This document shows positions 31,170-39,951 of a DNA stretch of 53,722 nt, piece by piece. The stretch's first letter is position 1. Every line of letters begins with the position of its first letter. The DNA comes from an uncultured Roseiarcus sp. (GTDB lineage: Bacteria > Pseudomonadota > Alphaproteobacteria > Rhizobiales > Beijerinckiaceae), in the NCBI GenBank assembly GCA_945957375.1, contig CAMFKX010000005.1, positions 1-53,722 of the forward strand. Reading direction: 5' to 3'. The notes under the pieces are model-generated. The model was given only the letters and a program-made list of their open reading frames with translations, was not told the DNA's origin and made no database searches. The position numbers were made by a program, and so were the translations under genes.

Positions 31170-33584
31170 ATGAAATCGCACTATCGCGTCGTGGTTATCG
31201 GCGGCGGCGTCGTAGGCGCCTCGGTTCTTTACCATCTCGCCAAGTTCGGCTGGTCCGACGTCGCCCTGATCGAGAGGTCGGTGCTGACGGCGGGGTCATC
31301 CTGGCATGCGGCCGGCGGCTTTCACGCCCTGAACGCCAATCCGAACATGGCGATCCTGCAGGCTTACACAATCGACCTGCTGAAAGAGATCGAAGCCGAA
31401 TCAGGTCAGGCGATCGGCATGCACATGACCGGCGGCGTCCATGTCGCCTCCGCGCCCGAGCGCTGGGAATGGCTGCAAGCCAATTATCGGCGCTTCCAGG
31501 CGATCGGCATCGACGACGTCCGGCTGATGACGCCCGAGGAGATCAAGGCCGCCTGCCCGATCATCGACGTCGACGGCGTGCTCGGCGGAATGTGGGCCGA
31601 CCGCGAGGGCTATGTCGACACGACCGGAACCGTGTGGGCCTACGCCGGGGCCGCGAAGAAGCGCGGGGCGGAGGTGATCGAGCACAACCGCGTGCTCGAC
31701 CTGATCCCGCGGCCGGACCGGACCTGGGACGTCGTAACGGAAAACGGGACCGTCAACGCGGAGCACGTGGTCAACGCCGCCGGCCTGTGGGCGAAGCAGG
31801 TCGGGCGCATGGTCGGGCTCGAGCTGCCGGTCTCGCCGCTCGAGCACCATTATCTCGTCACCGAGACGATTCCCGAAGTCGCGGCGCTCAAGGCCGAAAT
31901 GCCGATGGTGGTCGACCTCGAGGGCTACACCTACATGCGCCAGGACCAGAAGGGCATGCTGGTCGGGATCTACGAGACCCGTCCGCAACATTGGTCGATG
32001 GACGGCGCGCCGTGGGACTACGGCGTCGAACTCCTGCAGGAAAACATCGACCGGATTTCGACCGAGCTCGAACTGGTCTACCGCCGCTATCCGGTGCTGC
32101 AGACCGCCGGCATCCGCAAATGGGTCAACGGCGCCTTCACCTTCTCTCCCGACGGCAATCCGCTGGTCGGGCCGGTCGCGGGCAAGCCCGGCTACTGGCT
32201 CGCCTGCGGCGTGATGGCGGGCTTCCTGCAGGGCGGCGGCGTCGGCAAGACCCTGGCCGAGTGGATGATCCACGGCGAGCCGGCCGGCGATTCTTTCCCC
32301 CTCGACATCGCCCGCTACGGCGCCTATGCGGCCAACCGCGAATACATCCGCCAGACGACCGGCGAATTCTACGCCCGGCGCTTCGTGATGACCTACCCCA
32401 ACGAGCAGCTGCCGGCCGGGCGGCCGCTGAAGACGACGCCGAGCTACGACGCGATGACCGCGGCCGGCGCCCAGTGGGGCAATTCCTGGGGCCTCGAGAC
32501 CCCGCTCTATTTCGCCACGCCCGGTTTCCGGGAAAAGCCGACGCTCAAGCGCTCGAACGCGTTCGAGTTCGTCGCCGCCGAATGCCGCGCCGTGCGCGAA
32601 GGCGTCGGGCTGCTCGATATCGCCCCGTTCTCGCGCTACGAGGTCGCCGGCCCCGAGGCCGAGCGCTGGCTCGACGCGATGACGGTGGCGAAGCTGCCGA
32701 AGCCGGGCCGGGCGAAGCTCGCGCCGATGCTCTCGGAGACCGGCCGGCTCAAGGGCGACCTGACATTGGTCAACTGGGGCGACGGGACCTTCTGGATCGA
32801 GGGCTCTTATTATCTGCGCGCCTGGCACATGCGCTGGTTCGGCGACCACGGCCGCCCGGGCGTCCATGTGCGCGACATCTCCGACGACGTGATCGGCTTC
32901 TCGATCTCGGGCCCGAAGGCGCGCGCCCTGCTCGAGCGCGTGACCCATCAGGACGTATCCCACGCCGCCATGCCGTTCATGGCGGCCGGCGTCGTCGACG
33001 TCGGCCTGGTGCGGGCGCGAATCGCGCGCATTTCGGTGGTGGGCGAACTCGGCTACGAGATCAACTGCCGCGCGCTGGAACATGAGACGCTGCGCCGGAC
33101 CCTGCTCGAGGCCGGAGAGGGCCTCGGCCTGCGCGAATACGGCTATAACGCCCTCAATTCGCTGCGGCTGGAGAAGAGCTTCGGCATCTGGACGGCCGAG
33201 TTCACCCAGGCCTACACCCCGCGCATGACCGGGATGGACCGATGGATCGCCTGGGACAAAGGCGAATTCCTCGGCCGCGCCGCAGCGCTCGCCGAACGGG
33301 ACGGTCCGCCTCCCGCGCGCCAGCTCGTGACGCTGGAGATCGACGCGCTCGACGCCGACGCCTCCGGCTACGAGCCGATCTGGAGCGGCGGCGAGCTCGT
33401 CGGCTTCGTGACCTCGGGCGGATACGGCCACACGGTCGGCAAGAGCCTCGCGATGGCGCTGGTCGCGCCCGACTGCGCCGCGGTCGGGACCGCGCTCACG
33501 GTCCACATCGTCGGCGTCGAGCGCGGCGCGCGGGTGATCGCCCCCTCGCCCTACGATCCGGCTGGCAAGGCGATGCGCGGATGA
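31170..33584 (+). CDS. FAD-dependent dimethylglycine/sarcosine dehydrogenase-like protein (DAO + GcvT)
   Basis: An 804-residue enzyme. The N-terminal DAO domain has the Rossmann motif VVVIGGGVVGASVLYHLAK (residues 7-25). An FAO_M segment follows, then GCV_T (about 420-690, ALNSLRLEKSFGIW) and a GCV_T C-terminal barrel (GYEPIWSGGELVGFVTSGGYG). This architecture oxidatively demethylates N-methyl amines such as dimethylglycine or sarcosine and passes the one-carbon unit to tetrahydrofolate. ATG 31170 starts right at the Rossmann fold with GGAG ten bases upstream. It is the first gene of an operon and overlaps tetR by ATGA. A downstream sarcosine oxidase suggests sequential demethylation, with this enzyme acting on dimethylglycine. 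Confidence 0.87.
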   Translation: MKSHYRVVVIGGGVVGASVLYHLAKFGWSDVALIERSVLTAGSSWHAAGGFHALNANPNMAILQAYTIDLLKEIEAESGQAIGMHMTGGVHVASAPERWEWLQANYRRFQAIGIDDVRLMTPEEIKAACPIIDVDGVLGGMWADREGYVDTTGTVWAYAGAAKKRGAEVIEHNRVLDLIPRPDRTWDVVTENGTVNAEHVVNAAGLWAKQVGRMVGLELPVSPLEHHYLVTETIPEVAALKAEMPMVVDLEGYTYMRQDQKGMLVGIYETRPQHWSMDGAPWDYGVELLQENIDRISTELELVYRRYPVLQTAGIRKWVNGAFTFSPDGNPLVGPVAGKPGYWLACGVMAGFLQGGGVGKTLAEWMIHGEPAGDSFPLDIARYGAYAANREYIRQTTGEFYARRFVMTYPNEQLPAGRPLKTTPSYDAMTAAGAQWGNSWGLETPLYFATPGFREKPTLKRSNAFEFVAAECRAVREGVGLLDIAPFSRYEVAGPEAERWLDAMTVAKLPKPGRAKLAPMLSETGRLKGDLTLVNWGDGTFWIEGSYYLRAWHMRWFGDHGRPGVHVRDISDDVIGFSISGPKARALLERVTHQDVSHAAMPFMAAGVVDVGLVRARIARISVVGELGYEINCRALEHETLRRTLLEAGEGLGLREYGYNALNSLRLEKSFGIWTAEFTQAYTPRMTGMDRWIAWDKGEFLGRAAALAERDGPPPARQLVTLEIDALDADASGYEPIWSGGELVGFVTSGGYGHTVGKSLAMALVAPDCAAVGTALTVHIVGVERGARVIAPSPYDPAGKAMRG

Positions 33585-34246
33585 CCGCGCTGGCGGCCGC
33601 GGCGGCCGCGGCGAGCGGCGGCCGGGCGACCCGCGACGACTGGCTGGACCTCGCGCTCGCGCTCCTGGCGCGCGGCGGGATCGGGGCGGTCAGCGTGCTC
33701 GATCTCAGCGCGCGGCTCGGCGTGTCGCGATCGAGCTTCTACTGGCATTTCCACAGCCGCGACGGATTGCACGACGCGCTCCTGACGAAATGGGACGCGC
33801 GCAACACCCGCTCGATCGTCCGTCAGGCGAAGGCGCCGGCGGCGACGATCACCGAAGCGGTCTGCAACGTCTTCCGCTGCTGGGTCGATTCCGCGCTGTT
33901 CAGCCCAAGGCTCGATATGGCGGTGCGCGCCTGGGCGCAGACCTCCGAGGTCGCGCGGCGCCGCCTCGACCTCGCCGACCGCGAGCGCATGGCGGCGATC
34001 GAGGCGATGTTCGCCCGGCACGGCTTCGCCCCGAACGACGCGCTGGTGCGGGCGCGGGCGCTCTACACCGTGCAGATCGGCTACTATGCCCTCGACATCC
34101 GCGAGCCGATGGAGGCGCGTCTGGCGCTCGCGCCGCATTACCTCGAAACCATCACCGGCGTGAGGCCGAGCGACGACGAACTCTCCGCCTTCCGCGCCTA
34201 CGCCATGCGCCACGCCGGCGCCGGGGACTTCGACGAGCAGCCATGA
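33581..34246 (+). CDS. TetR/AcrR-family regulator of the demethylation operon
   Basis: A 221-residue TetR protein. The helix-turn-helix spans about residues 35-62 (GIGAVSVLDLSARLGVSRSS, FYWHFHSRDGL), ending in the diagnostic FYWHF. The C-terminal ligand domain is helical. It overlaps the upstream dehydrogenase and downstream soxB genes by four bases each (ATGA). It therefore sits inside the operon it most likely controls, probably through the palindrome at 31093-31114. The ligand may be a methylated glycine or a similar amine, which is inference. Confidence 0.88.
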   Translation: MTALAAAAAAASGGRATRDDWLDLALALLARGGIGAVSVLDLSARLGVSRSSFYWHFHSRDGLHDALLTKWDARNTRSIVRQAKAPAATITEAVCNVFRCWVDSALFSPRLDMAVRAWAQTSEVARRRLDLADRERMAAIEAMFARHGFAPNDALVRARALYTVQIGYYALDIREPMEARLALAPHYLETITGVRPSDDELSAFRAYAMRHAGAGDFDEQP

Positions 34247-35496
34247 CCGCCCGCTATTCCGCACTGACCATTCTGCGCCAGGGTCTCACCGGCCACAAAG
34301 GCTGGCCGCAGGCCTGGCGCAAGGCGAGGCCGAAGCCGGCCTATGATTTCGTGATCGTGGGCGGCGGCGGCCACGGCCTCGCGACCGCCTATTATCTCGC
34401 CAGGACCCACGGTCGCCGCAGCGTCGCGGTGATCGAAAAAGGCTGGATCGGCGGCGGCAACACCGGCCGCAACACCACCGCCGTGCGGTCGAACTATTTC
34501 TATCCGGAATCGGTCGCGCTCTACGACCTCGCGCTCCGGCTCTACGAGGGCCTGTCGCGCGAGCTCAATTTCAACGTCATGCTGAGCCAGCGCGGCATCC
34601 TCAACGTCGCCCACACGCCGGGGCAGATGGAGATCGCCGCCCGCCTCGCCAACGCCATGCAGCTCAACGGCGTCGACGCCGAGCTTTGGGGGCCGGACGA
34701 GATCCGCAAGCGGCTGCCGCTGATCAGCCAGTCGCTCGATTCGCGCTACCTGCCGAACGGCGGCGTGTTTCATCCGCGCGGCGGCACCGCCCGCCACGAC
34801 GCGGTCGCGTGGGGCTACGCGCGTGCGGCCGACGGCCTCGGGGTCGACATCGTCGAGAATTGCGAAGTCACCGGCTTCGTCATGCAGAACGGCGCCTGCG
34901 TCGGGGTCGAGACCACGCTTGGCGAGATCCGCGCCGGCGCGGTCGGGGTCGCGGTCGCCGGGCATTCGTCGCGGCTCATGGCCAAGGCCGGCGTCCGGCT
35001 GCCGATCCACTCCTACACCCTGCAGGCGATGGTCAGCGAGCCGACCAAGCCCTGTCTCGACACCGTGGTCCTGCATCTCGGCACCGGGACCTATGTCAGC
35101 CAGTCGGACAAGGGCGAGATCCTGATCGGCGGCGGTCTCGACCGCGTCCCCTCCTACGGCCAGCGCGGCAATCCGCCGATGCAGGAGATCATCCTCTCCG
35201 GCCTGACCGAGATGTTTCCGGCGTTCGGCCAGTTGAAGCTGATGCGGCAATGGGGCGGCGTGGTCGACGTGGTCCCCGATTCGTCGCCGCTCATCGGCCC
35301 TGCGCCAGTCCCCGGACTTTACCTCAACTGCGGCTGGGGCACGGGCGGCTTCAAGGCGATCCCGGCCGGCGGCGTGCTGCTCGCGCATCTGCTCGCCAAC
35401 GGCTCGCATCATGAAATCAGCCGCCCGTTCGACCTCGACCGGTTCCGCACCGGCCGCCTGATCGACGAAGCCGCCGGCTCCGGCATCGCCCATTAG
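34243..35496 (+). CDS. soxB: Heterotetrameric sarcosine oxidase, beta subunit
   Basis: A 417-residue SoxB. The FAD-binding motif FVIVGGGGHGLATAYYLA is at about residues 36-53. The segment IGGGNTGRNTTAVRSNY is characteristic, and the HPRGGTARHDAVAWG segment contains the His that corresponds to the covalent FMN attachment site in known SoxB. With alpha, gamma and delta it oxidises sarcosine to glycine, giving H2O2 and 5,10-methylene-THF. The start overlaps the tetR stop (ATGA). soxD follows nine bases after the stop. Confidence 0.95.
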   Translation: MTARYSALTILRQGLTGHKGWPQAWRKARPKPAYDFVIVGGGGHGLATAYYLARTHGRRSVAVIEKGWIGGGNTGRNTTAVRSNYFYPESVALYDLALRLYEGLSRELNFNVMLSQRGILNVAHTPGQMEIAARLANAMQLNGVDAELWGPDEIRKRLPLISQSLDSRYLPNGGVFHPRGGTARHDAVAWGYARAADGLGVDIVENCEVTGFVMQNGACVGVETTLGEIRAGAVGVAVAGHSSRLMAKAGVRLPIHSYTLQAMVSEPTKPCLDTVVLHLGTGTYVSQSDKGEILIGGGLDRVPSYGQRGNPPMQEIILSGLTEMFPAFGQLKLMRQWGGVVDVVPDSSPLIGPAPVPGLYLNCGWGTGGFKAIPAGGVLLAHLLANGSHHEISRPFDLDRFRTGRLIDEAAGSGIAH

Positions 35497-35505
35497 AGAC
35501 GCCCC

Positions 35506-35763
35506 ATGCTTTTCCCCTGCCCCTTCTGCGGTCCGCGTGACGAGACCGAGTTCCATTATGTCGGCGAGCCGAAGCCCCGACCCGAACCCGCCGGCACGGT
35601 CGGCGAGGCCGACTGGGCCGACTATCTCTACGTCAACGCCAACCCGAGGGGGCCGGCGCGCGAGATCTGGCTGCATCTCGCCTGCATGGACATGTTCGTC
35701 ATGACCCGCGATACGGCGACCAACGCCGTCCTCGGAGCCGAAACCCCGGGGCGCGCGTCATGA
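35506..35763 (+). CDS. soxD: Sarcosine oxidase, delta subunit
   Basis: An 85-residue zinc-binding subunit. Cys5 and Cys8 (CPFC), His57 and Cys60 (WLHLAC) are the expected metal ligands. The family segment TEFHYVGEP and the YLYVNANPRGPAREIW stretch are present. It stabilises the alpha-beta interface in the known complex. The stop overlaps soxA by ATGA. Confidence 0.95.
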   Translation: MLFPCPFCGPRDETEFHYVGEPKPRPEPAGTVGEADWADYLYVNANPRGPAREIWLHLACMDMFVMTRDTATNAVLGAETPGRAS

Positions 35764-38606
35764 GCGGTTTTCGCCTTCCAACCGGCGGCGCGATCGACCG
35801 CGGCCGCCCGCTCGCCTTCACCTTCGACGGCAAGCCTTACCTCGGCGCCGCCGGCGACAGCATCGCCTCGGCGCTCATCGCCAACGGCGTCCGCATCGTC
35901 GGCCGGAGCTTCAAGTACCATCGTCCGCGCGGCGTGTGGGGCGCCTGGACCGAGGAGCCGAACGCCATCGTCGACGTGACGCGCGCCGGCCGCACGACGC
36001 CGAACCTGCGCGCCACCGTCGAACCGCTGGAGAACGACCTCGCCGTCCGCTCGGTCAACGCCGCGCCGAGCGCAGCCGAGGACCGGGCGAGCCTGCTCGA
36101 CTCGTTCTCGGGCTTCATGCCGTCGGGCTTCTATTACAAGACCTTCCTCTGGCCGCGCTGGGAGACGTTCGAACCGCTCGTGCGCGCCATGGCGGGCCTC
36201 GGCCGTCTCGACGCCGAAAACCGGCCGCCGGCCGACGCTCCCCACTTCAACGCCCGCTGCGACCTGCTCGTCGTCGGGGCCGGCCCGGCCGGACTCGCGG
36301 CGGCGAGCGTCGCCGCGCGCCGCGGTGAGACGGTGTTCCTGGTCGACGACCGCGCCGACGTCGGCGGCAGCCTCGTCCATCGCGGCGGCGCGATCGAGGG
36401 CGGCTTCTGGCGCGAATGGGCGGAAGCGGTTTGCGCCGCCGTGCGCGCCGCCGGCGGCAGGGTGACGACGAGCACGACCGCCTACGGCGTCTACGACCAC
36501 AATCTCGTCTGCGCCTGGGAGCGGCGCGCGAGCGAGCCCGACGCGCTTTGGCGCATCCAGCCAAAAAAAATCGTGGTCGCCGCCGGCGCGATCGAACGGC
36601 CGCTCGCCGTCCCCGACAACGACCGGCCGGGCGTGATGTCGGCCGACGCGGCGCTCGCCTATCTCCGCCGCTACGCCGTGCTGGTCGGGCGGCGGATAGC
36701 GGTCGCGACCAACAACGACAGCGCTTATGCGGCGGCCGAAGCGCTCGCCGAGGCCGGCGCCGAAGTCGAGATCTTCGACACCCGCGCCGAAGTCCCCGCC
36801 ACGGCGCTCCGGGTCACGGGCGACGCAGAGATCGAAGCCGTCTTCGGCCGCTCCGGCGTGACCGGGGTCAAGGCGAGGGGCGCGACGCGGCCGGCCGATT
36901 CGCTGCTCCTCTCGGGCGGCTGGACGCCGACGGTCCACCTCTACATGCAGGCGCGCGGCAAGCTCCGCTACGACGACAGCCTCGCGGCGCTCGTGCCGAG
37001 CGTTCCGGTCGAAGGCGTGGTCGTCGCCGGCGCCGCCAACGGCGCCTTCACGCTCGACGCGGCGCTGCGCCAGGGCCACGCGGCCGGCGGCGGCGAGGGC
37101 CCCGCGCCCAACGCGCCGCAGGGGCTCTATCGGGTGACCGCGCACTGGCCGAAGCCCGACGCGCCCGGCCGCCGCTGGATCGACTTCCAGAGCGACGTCA
37201 CGCTGAAGGACGTCGCGCTCGCCGGCCGCGAGGGCTACGTCTCGGTCGAGCACCTGAAGCGCTACACCACGCTCGGCATGGCGACCGACCAGGGCAAGAC
37301 GTCCGGCGTCAACGGCCTCGCCGCCATGGCGGCGCTGACCGGCCGCACCATCGACGAGACCGGGACGACCACCTACCGCCCGCCCTTCGTTCCCGTGCCG
37401 ATCGCCGTCATCGGCGGCCGGCGGCGCGGCGAGTTGCTGAACCCGCTGAAGCGCCTGCCGCTGGAGGCCGAGCATCGCGCCGACGGCGCGCAGATGCGCG
37501 AATACGGCGGCTGGCTGCGCCCCGCCTGGTACGGCCCCGACGATCCGGATCTCGCGGTCCAGCGCGAGACCAAGCGCGCCCGCGATACGGTCGCGCTGTT
37601 CGACGGCTCGTCGCTCGGCAAGATCGAGGTGATCGGGCCGGAGGCGGCGGCGCTGGTCGACTTCCATAGCTACAACCGCCTGTCGACGCTGAAGCCGGGA
37701 AAGATCCGCTACGGATTCATCCTGTCGGAGAGCGGCGTCGTCTACGACGACGGCGTCACGTTGCGCCTCGCCGACGACCGCTTCCTCGTCTCGTGCTCGT
37801 CGGGGCACACGGACGCCGTGGTGACGCGGCTCGAACTCTGGCGGCAGGACCGCTTCAACCCCGCCCGCGTCGTGATCCACGACACGACCGCGCATTGGGC
37901 GACCCTGACGCTGACCGGCCCGCGTTCGCGCGATCTGGTCGCGACGCTCGGCCTCGGAGTCGCGCTCGACGACCAAAGCCTGCCGCACATGGCCTTCACC
38001 ACCGGCGCCTACGACGGCGCGCCATTGCGCGTGGCGCGCGTCAGCTTCACCGGCGACCGCTCCTACGAACTGTCGGTCCCCGTGTCGCGCGCGAGATCCT
38101 TGCGGGCGAAGATCATGGCGGCGCTGCCGGCGTTTGGCGGCGGGCTGATGGGCTCCGAGGCGCTGATGATCCTGCGCGCCGAAAAGGGCTTCCTGATCAT
38201 CGGCAAGGACACCGACGGCTCGACCATGCCGCACGATCTCGGCGTCGCCGGTCCGCGCCTGCAGCGCAAGGACGAATATATCGGCAAGCGCTCGTTGTTC
38301 CTGCCGGTCGCCGAGGACAGGGGTCGCAAGCAACTCGTCGGGATCGAGACGCTTCCCGGCGACGCGCCGCTGCCGACGGGCGCCCATCTCGTCGAAGGCG
38401 AAGGCAAGGCGCGCCGGTCGCTCGGCTACGTCACCTCGAGCTATTTCAGCCCGACGCTTCAGCGCCCCGTCGCCCTCGGGCTGGTCGCCGACGGCGCGAA
38501 CCGCATCGGCGAGACGCTCGGCGTCTATCATCTCGGGGCCGCGCGACGCGCCCGCATCGCCCCGCTCGTCGCGCTCGACCCGGAAGGAAAGCGCCTCCAT
38601 GCGTGA
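35760..38606 (+). CDS. soxA: Sarcosine oxidase, alpha subunit
   Basis: A 948-residue SoxA. The N-terminal ferredoxin-like domain (TFDGKPYLGAAGDSIASALIANG) leads to an NAD-binding Rossmann domain (LLVVGAGPAGLAAASVAARRG, about residues 165-185), and the second half is a GCV_T/GCV_T_C folate-binding module (about 580-940). The enzyme channels the methyl group of sarcosine to tetrahydrofolate in this half. Length matches known SoxA at about 965-1000. It overlaps soxD by four bases and soxG by eight. Confidence 0.95.
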   Translation: MSGFRLPTGGAIDRGRPLAFTFDGKPYLGAAGDSIASALIANGVRIVGRSFKYHRPRGVWGAWTEEPNAIVDVTRAGRTTPNLRATVEPLENDLAVRSVNAAPSAAEDRASLLDSFSGFMPSGFYYKTFLWPRWETFEPLVRAMAGLGRLDAENRPPADAPHFNARCDLLVVGAGPAGLAAASVAARRGETVFLVDDRADVGGSLVHRGGAIEGGFWREWAEAVCAAVRAAGGRVTTSTTAYGVYDHNLVCAWERRASEPDALWRIQPKKIVVAAGAIERPLAVPDNDRPGVMSADAALAYLRRYAVLVGRRIAVATNNDSAYAAAEALAEAGAEVEIFDTRAEVPATALRVTGDAEIEAVFGRSGVTGVKARGATRPADSLLLSGGWTPTVHLYMQARGKLRYDDSLAALVPSVPVEGVVVAGAANGAFTLDAALRQGHAAGGGEGPAPNAPQGLYRVTAHWPKPDAPGRRWIDFQSDVTLKDVALAGREGYVSVEHLKRYTTLGMATDQGKTSGVNGLAAMAALTGRTIDETGTTTYRPPFVPVPIAVIGGRRRGELLNPLKRLPLEAEHRADGAQMREYGGWLRPAWYGPDDPDLAVQRETKRARDTVALFDGSSLGKIEVIGPEAAALVDFHSYNRLSTLKPGKIRYGFILSESGVVYDDGVTLRLADDRFLVSCSSGHTDAVVTRLELWRQDRFNPARVVIHDTTAHWATLTLTGPRSRDLVATLGLGVALDDQSLPHMAFTTGAYDGAPLRVARVSFTGDRSYELSVPVSRARSLRAKIMAALPAFGGGLMGSEALMILRAEKGFLIIGKDTDGSTMPHDLGVAGPRLQRKDEYIGKRSLFLPVAEDRGRKQLVGIETLPGDAPLPTGAHLVEGEGKARRSLGYVTSSYFSPTLQRPVALGLVADGANRIGETLGVYHLGAARRARIAPLVALDPEGKRLHA

Positions 38607-39099
38607 GACGAACTGGACGCCCGCCCGCCCGGCGCGGGGGATTCTGGCGGCAAGGCCCGGCTTCGCCGCGCGCTCGGTCGCGGGCCTCGGACAGACGCTG
38701 GTCTCGGGCGATCTCGACGCCGCGCTCGCGGCGCTCGCGCCGGGCGCGCCGCTGATCGGCCTCTACGGCCTTGCGCCGGACGGGGCGTATGCGCTGCGCG
38801 TCGCGCGCGACCGGGCGCTTCTCGTCACGCCGGCCCCCATCGGCCCGGCCGACGGCTGGCGCCAGGGCTGGTGCGCGACCGCCGTGGACGACGGCTGGGC
38901 GGCGGTCGACGTCGAAGGCGACGGCGCCGGGCTCGTGCTGATGCAGGGAACGTCCGCCGATCTCGCCGCCGGCTCGCCGTCGGCGGCCGTGCTGTTCGCC
39001 GGCCAGCGCGTCCTGCTCGCCCGCCGGCCGAACGGATTCCGGCTGCACGTCGAGGCGCCCCGGCTCGAGGCGCTGCTGAAATGGCTCGACGGGGCGTGA
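38599..39099 (+). CDS. soxG: Sarcosine oxidase, gamma subunit
   Basis: A 166-residue SoxG. The family is weakly conserved, but the position after soxA and the segments GLYGLAPDGAYALRVARDRALLVTP and RPNGFRLHVEAPRLEALLKWL fit. ATG 38599 has AAGGAAA upstream. It ends the operon, and a terminator-like hairpin follows at once. Confidence 0.88.
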   Translation: MRETNWTPARPARGILAARPGFAARSVAGLGQTLVSGDLDAALAALAPGAPLIGLYGLAPDGAYALRVARDRALLVTPAPIGPADGWRQGWCATAVDDGWAAVDVEGDGAGLVLMQGTSADLAAGSPSAAVLFAGQRVLLARRPNGFRLHVEAPRLEALLKWLDGA

Positions 39100-39126
39100 G
39101 GGGCGGCCCGGCCGGCCCCGCTTTTC
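39100..39126 (+). terminator. Terminator-like hairpin after soxG
   Basis: GGGGC-GGC pairs with GCC-GGCCCC (one bulge, short loop), followed by GCTTTT. It fits a Rho-independent terminator for the sox operon. From 39127 to 39250 nothing further is seen. The convergent antitoxin gene probably ends at 39251, not at the earlier stop at 39457. Confidence 0.55.
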
Positions 39127-39250
39127 CCCCGCGCTCGCAATCCGTCCCGGCGGCGCGGCAACCGGACGGACCCGGGCGCGCCTCGGTTGATGGATTGCGC
39201 TGCGCAGTTCGGCATGCGTAACACATATAGTCCACGTTCATTTAGCGTGG

Positions 39251-39951
39251 CTAAAAAAGCCGTCCCTGCAAGGTCTCATCCTGCCGAGAGTTGCTAATTT
39301 GACGAGTTTTGAGAAAGTCCAAAAAAGCTTGCTTGCTGGACGTCGCCTTGTCCAGTTGACCGGACACCAGCAAAGAGGCAAACAAGGCGACTGAATAGGC
39401 TTGGCAGTTTACTGATCGTTCCGGATTGAATTCGATATCAGTGAACGCCGAATAGTCTAAATCTGATTCGACAAGTCACACTGCGAACGAAGCGCCTTGA
39501 TATAAAGCCAATCGTAGAAAGCGGACTGAGGCTCAAGTCCCCAATCTGCTTCCATGAAGTTGAACCCGGTGAGGCGGCCGGAACTTTGGAGCCGAGGGTC
39601 ACGCTTGGCGTCACGCGCGGTTTTATCGAATATGTCTCGATAAGGACCGCCCAGCTCGAATACCTTGCTGCCCTGAAATAAGCACTCAACGCAGATTGAC
39701 GAGCTTCTGGCCGGCATTGGGAATTTCAGGTTGAAGGCGCTGAGCGCCACTCCCAACGGGACGACAGATTTGCTCGACACCTCAAGCACGCGGTCGACCC
39801 GCGAAAGGGATTGAGCGGAGGCGTGGAGCGACATGATCGATTTTTGCTTTTGCGCGACGGCCAGACCAGGGTGCCATGTAAAATCGACATGCACGGTTCG
39901 AACCAGCGCGGCACCGTGAGGGTCAGGAATGAAAATCGGTCTGCGCGCCAC
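39251..39951 (-). pseudogene. DarT1-associated NADAR antitoxin, interrupted by a -1 frameshift
   Basis: The first open part (39951-39457) encodes 164 residues with the DarT1-linked NADAR pattern: ARRPIFIPDPHGAALV, FTWHPGLAVAQKQKSIMSLH and WGLEPQSAFYDWLYIKAL. NADAR proteins remove ADP-ribose from DNA laid down by DarT1. The frame stops at 39457, but the -1 frame from 39475 continues for 74 residues without a stop (LVESDLDYSAFTDIEFNPE, VNCQAYSVALFASLL, SSKQAFLDFLK) to TAG at 39251. One missing base near 39475 (GACTTGTC from GACCTTGTC) would join them into 233 residues. GTG 39951 overlaps the darT1 stop (TAGTG) and has GGTGGA upstream. The frame also opens back to 40029. Frameshift could be real, an error, or recoded; no slippery heptamer is seen. 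Confidence 0.78.

Noticed and set aside
34198-35676. 492-codon open frame antisense to soxB
   Set aside because: Antisense shadow of a well-supported gene.
35628-38600. 990-codon open frame antisense to soxA
   Set aside because: A mirror of soxA in high-GC DNA; it is Arg/Gly-rich without family character.
39240-39254. TTTAGC-GTG-GCTAAA hairpin as a terminator for the antitoxin gene
   Set aside because: On the minus strand the T-run precedes the stem instead of following it, and the stem overlaps the end of the coding frame.
39470-39485. Programmed -1 frameshift in the antitoxin
   Set aside because: No X-XXY-YYZ slippery heptamer or adjacent stable hairpin; a missing base is simpler, so recoding is kept only as a remote option.
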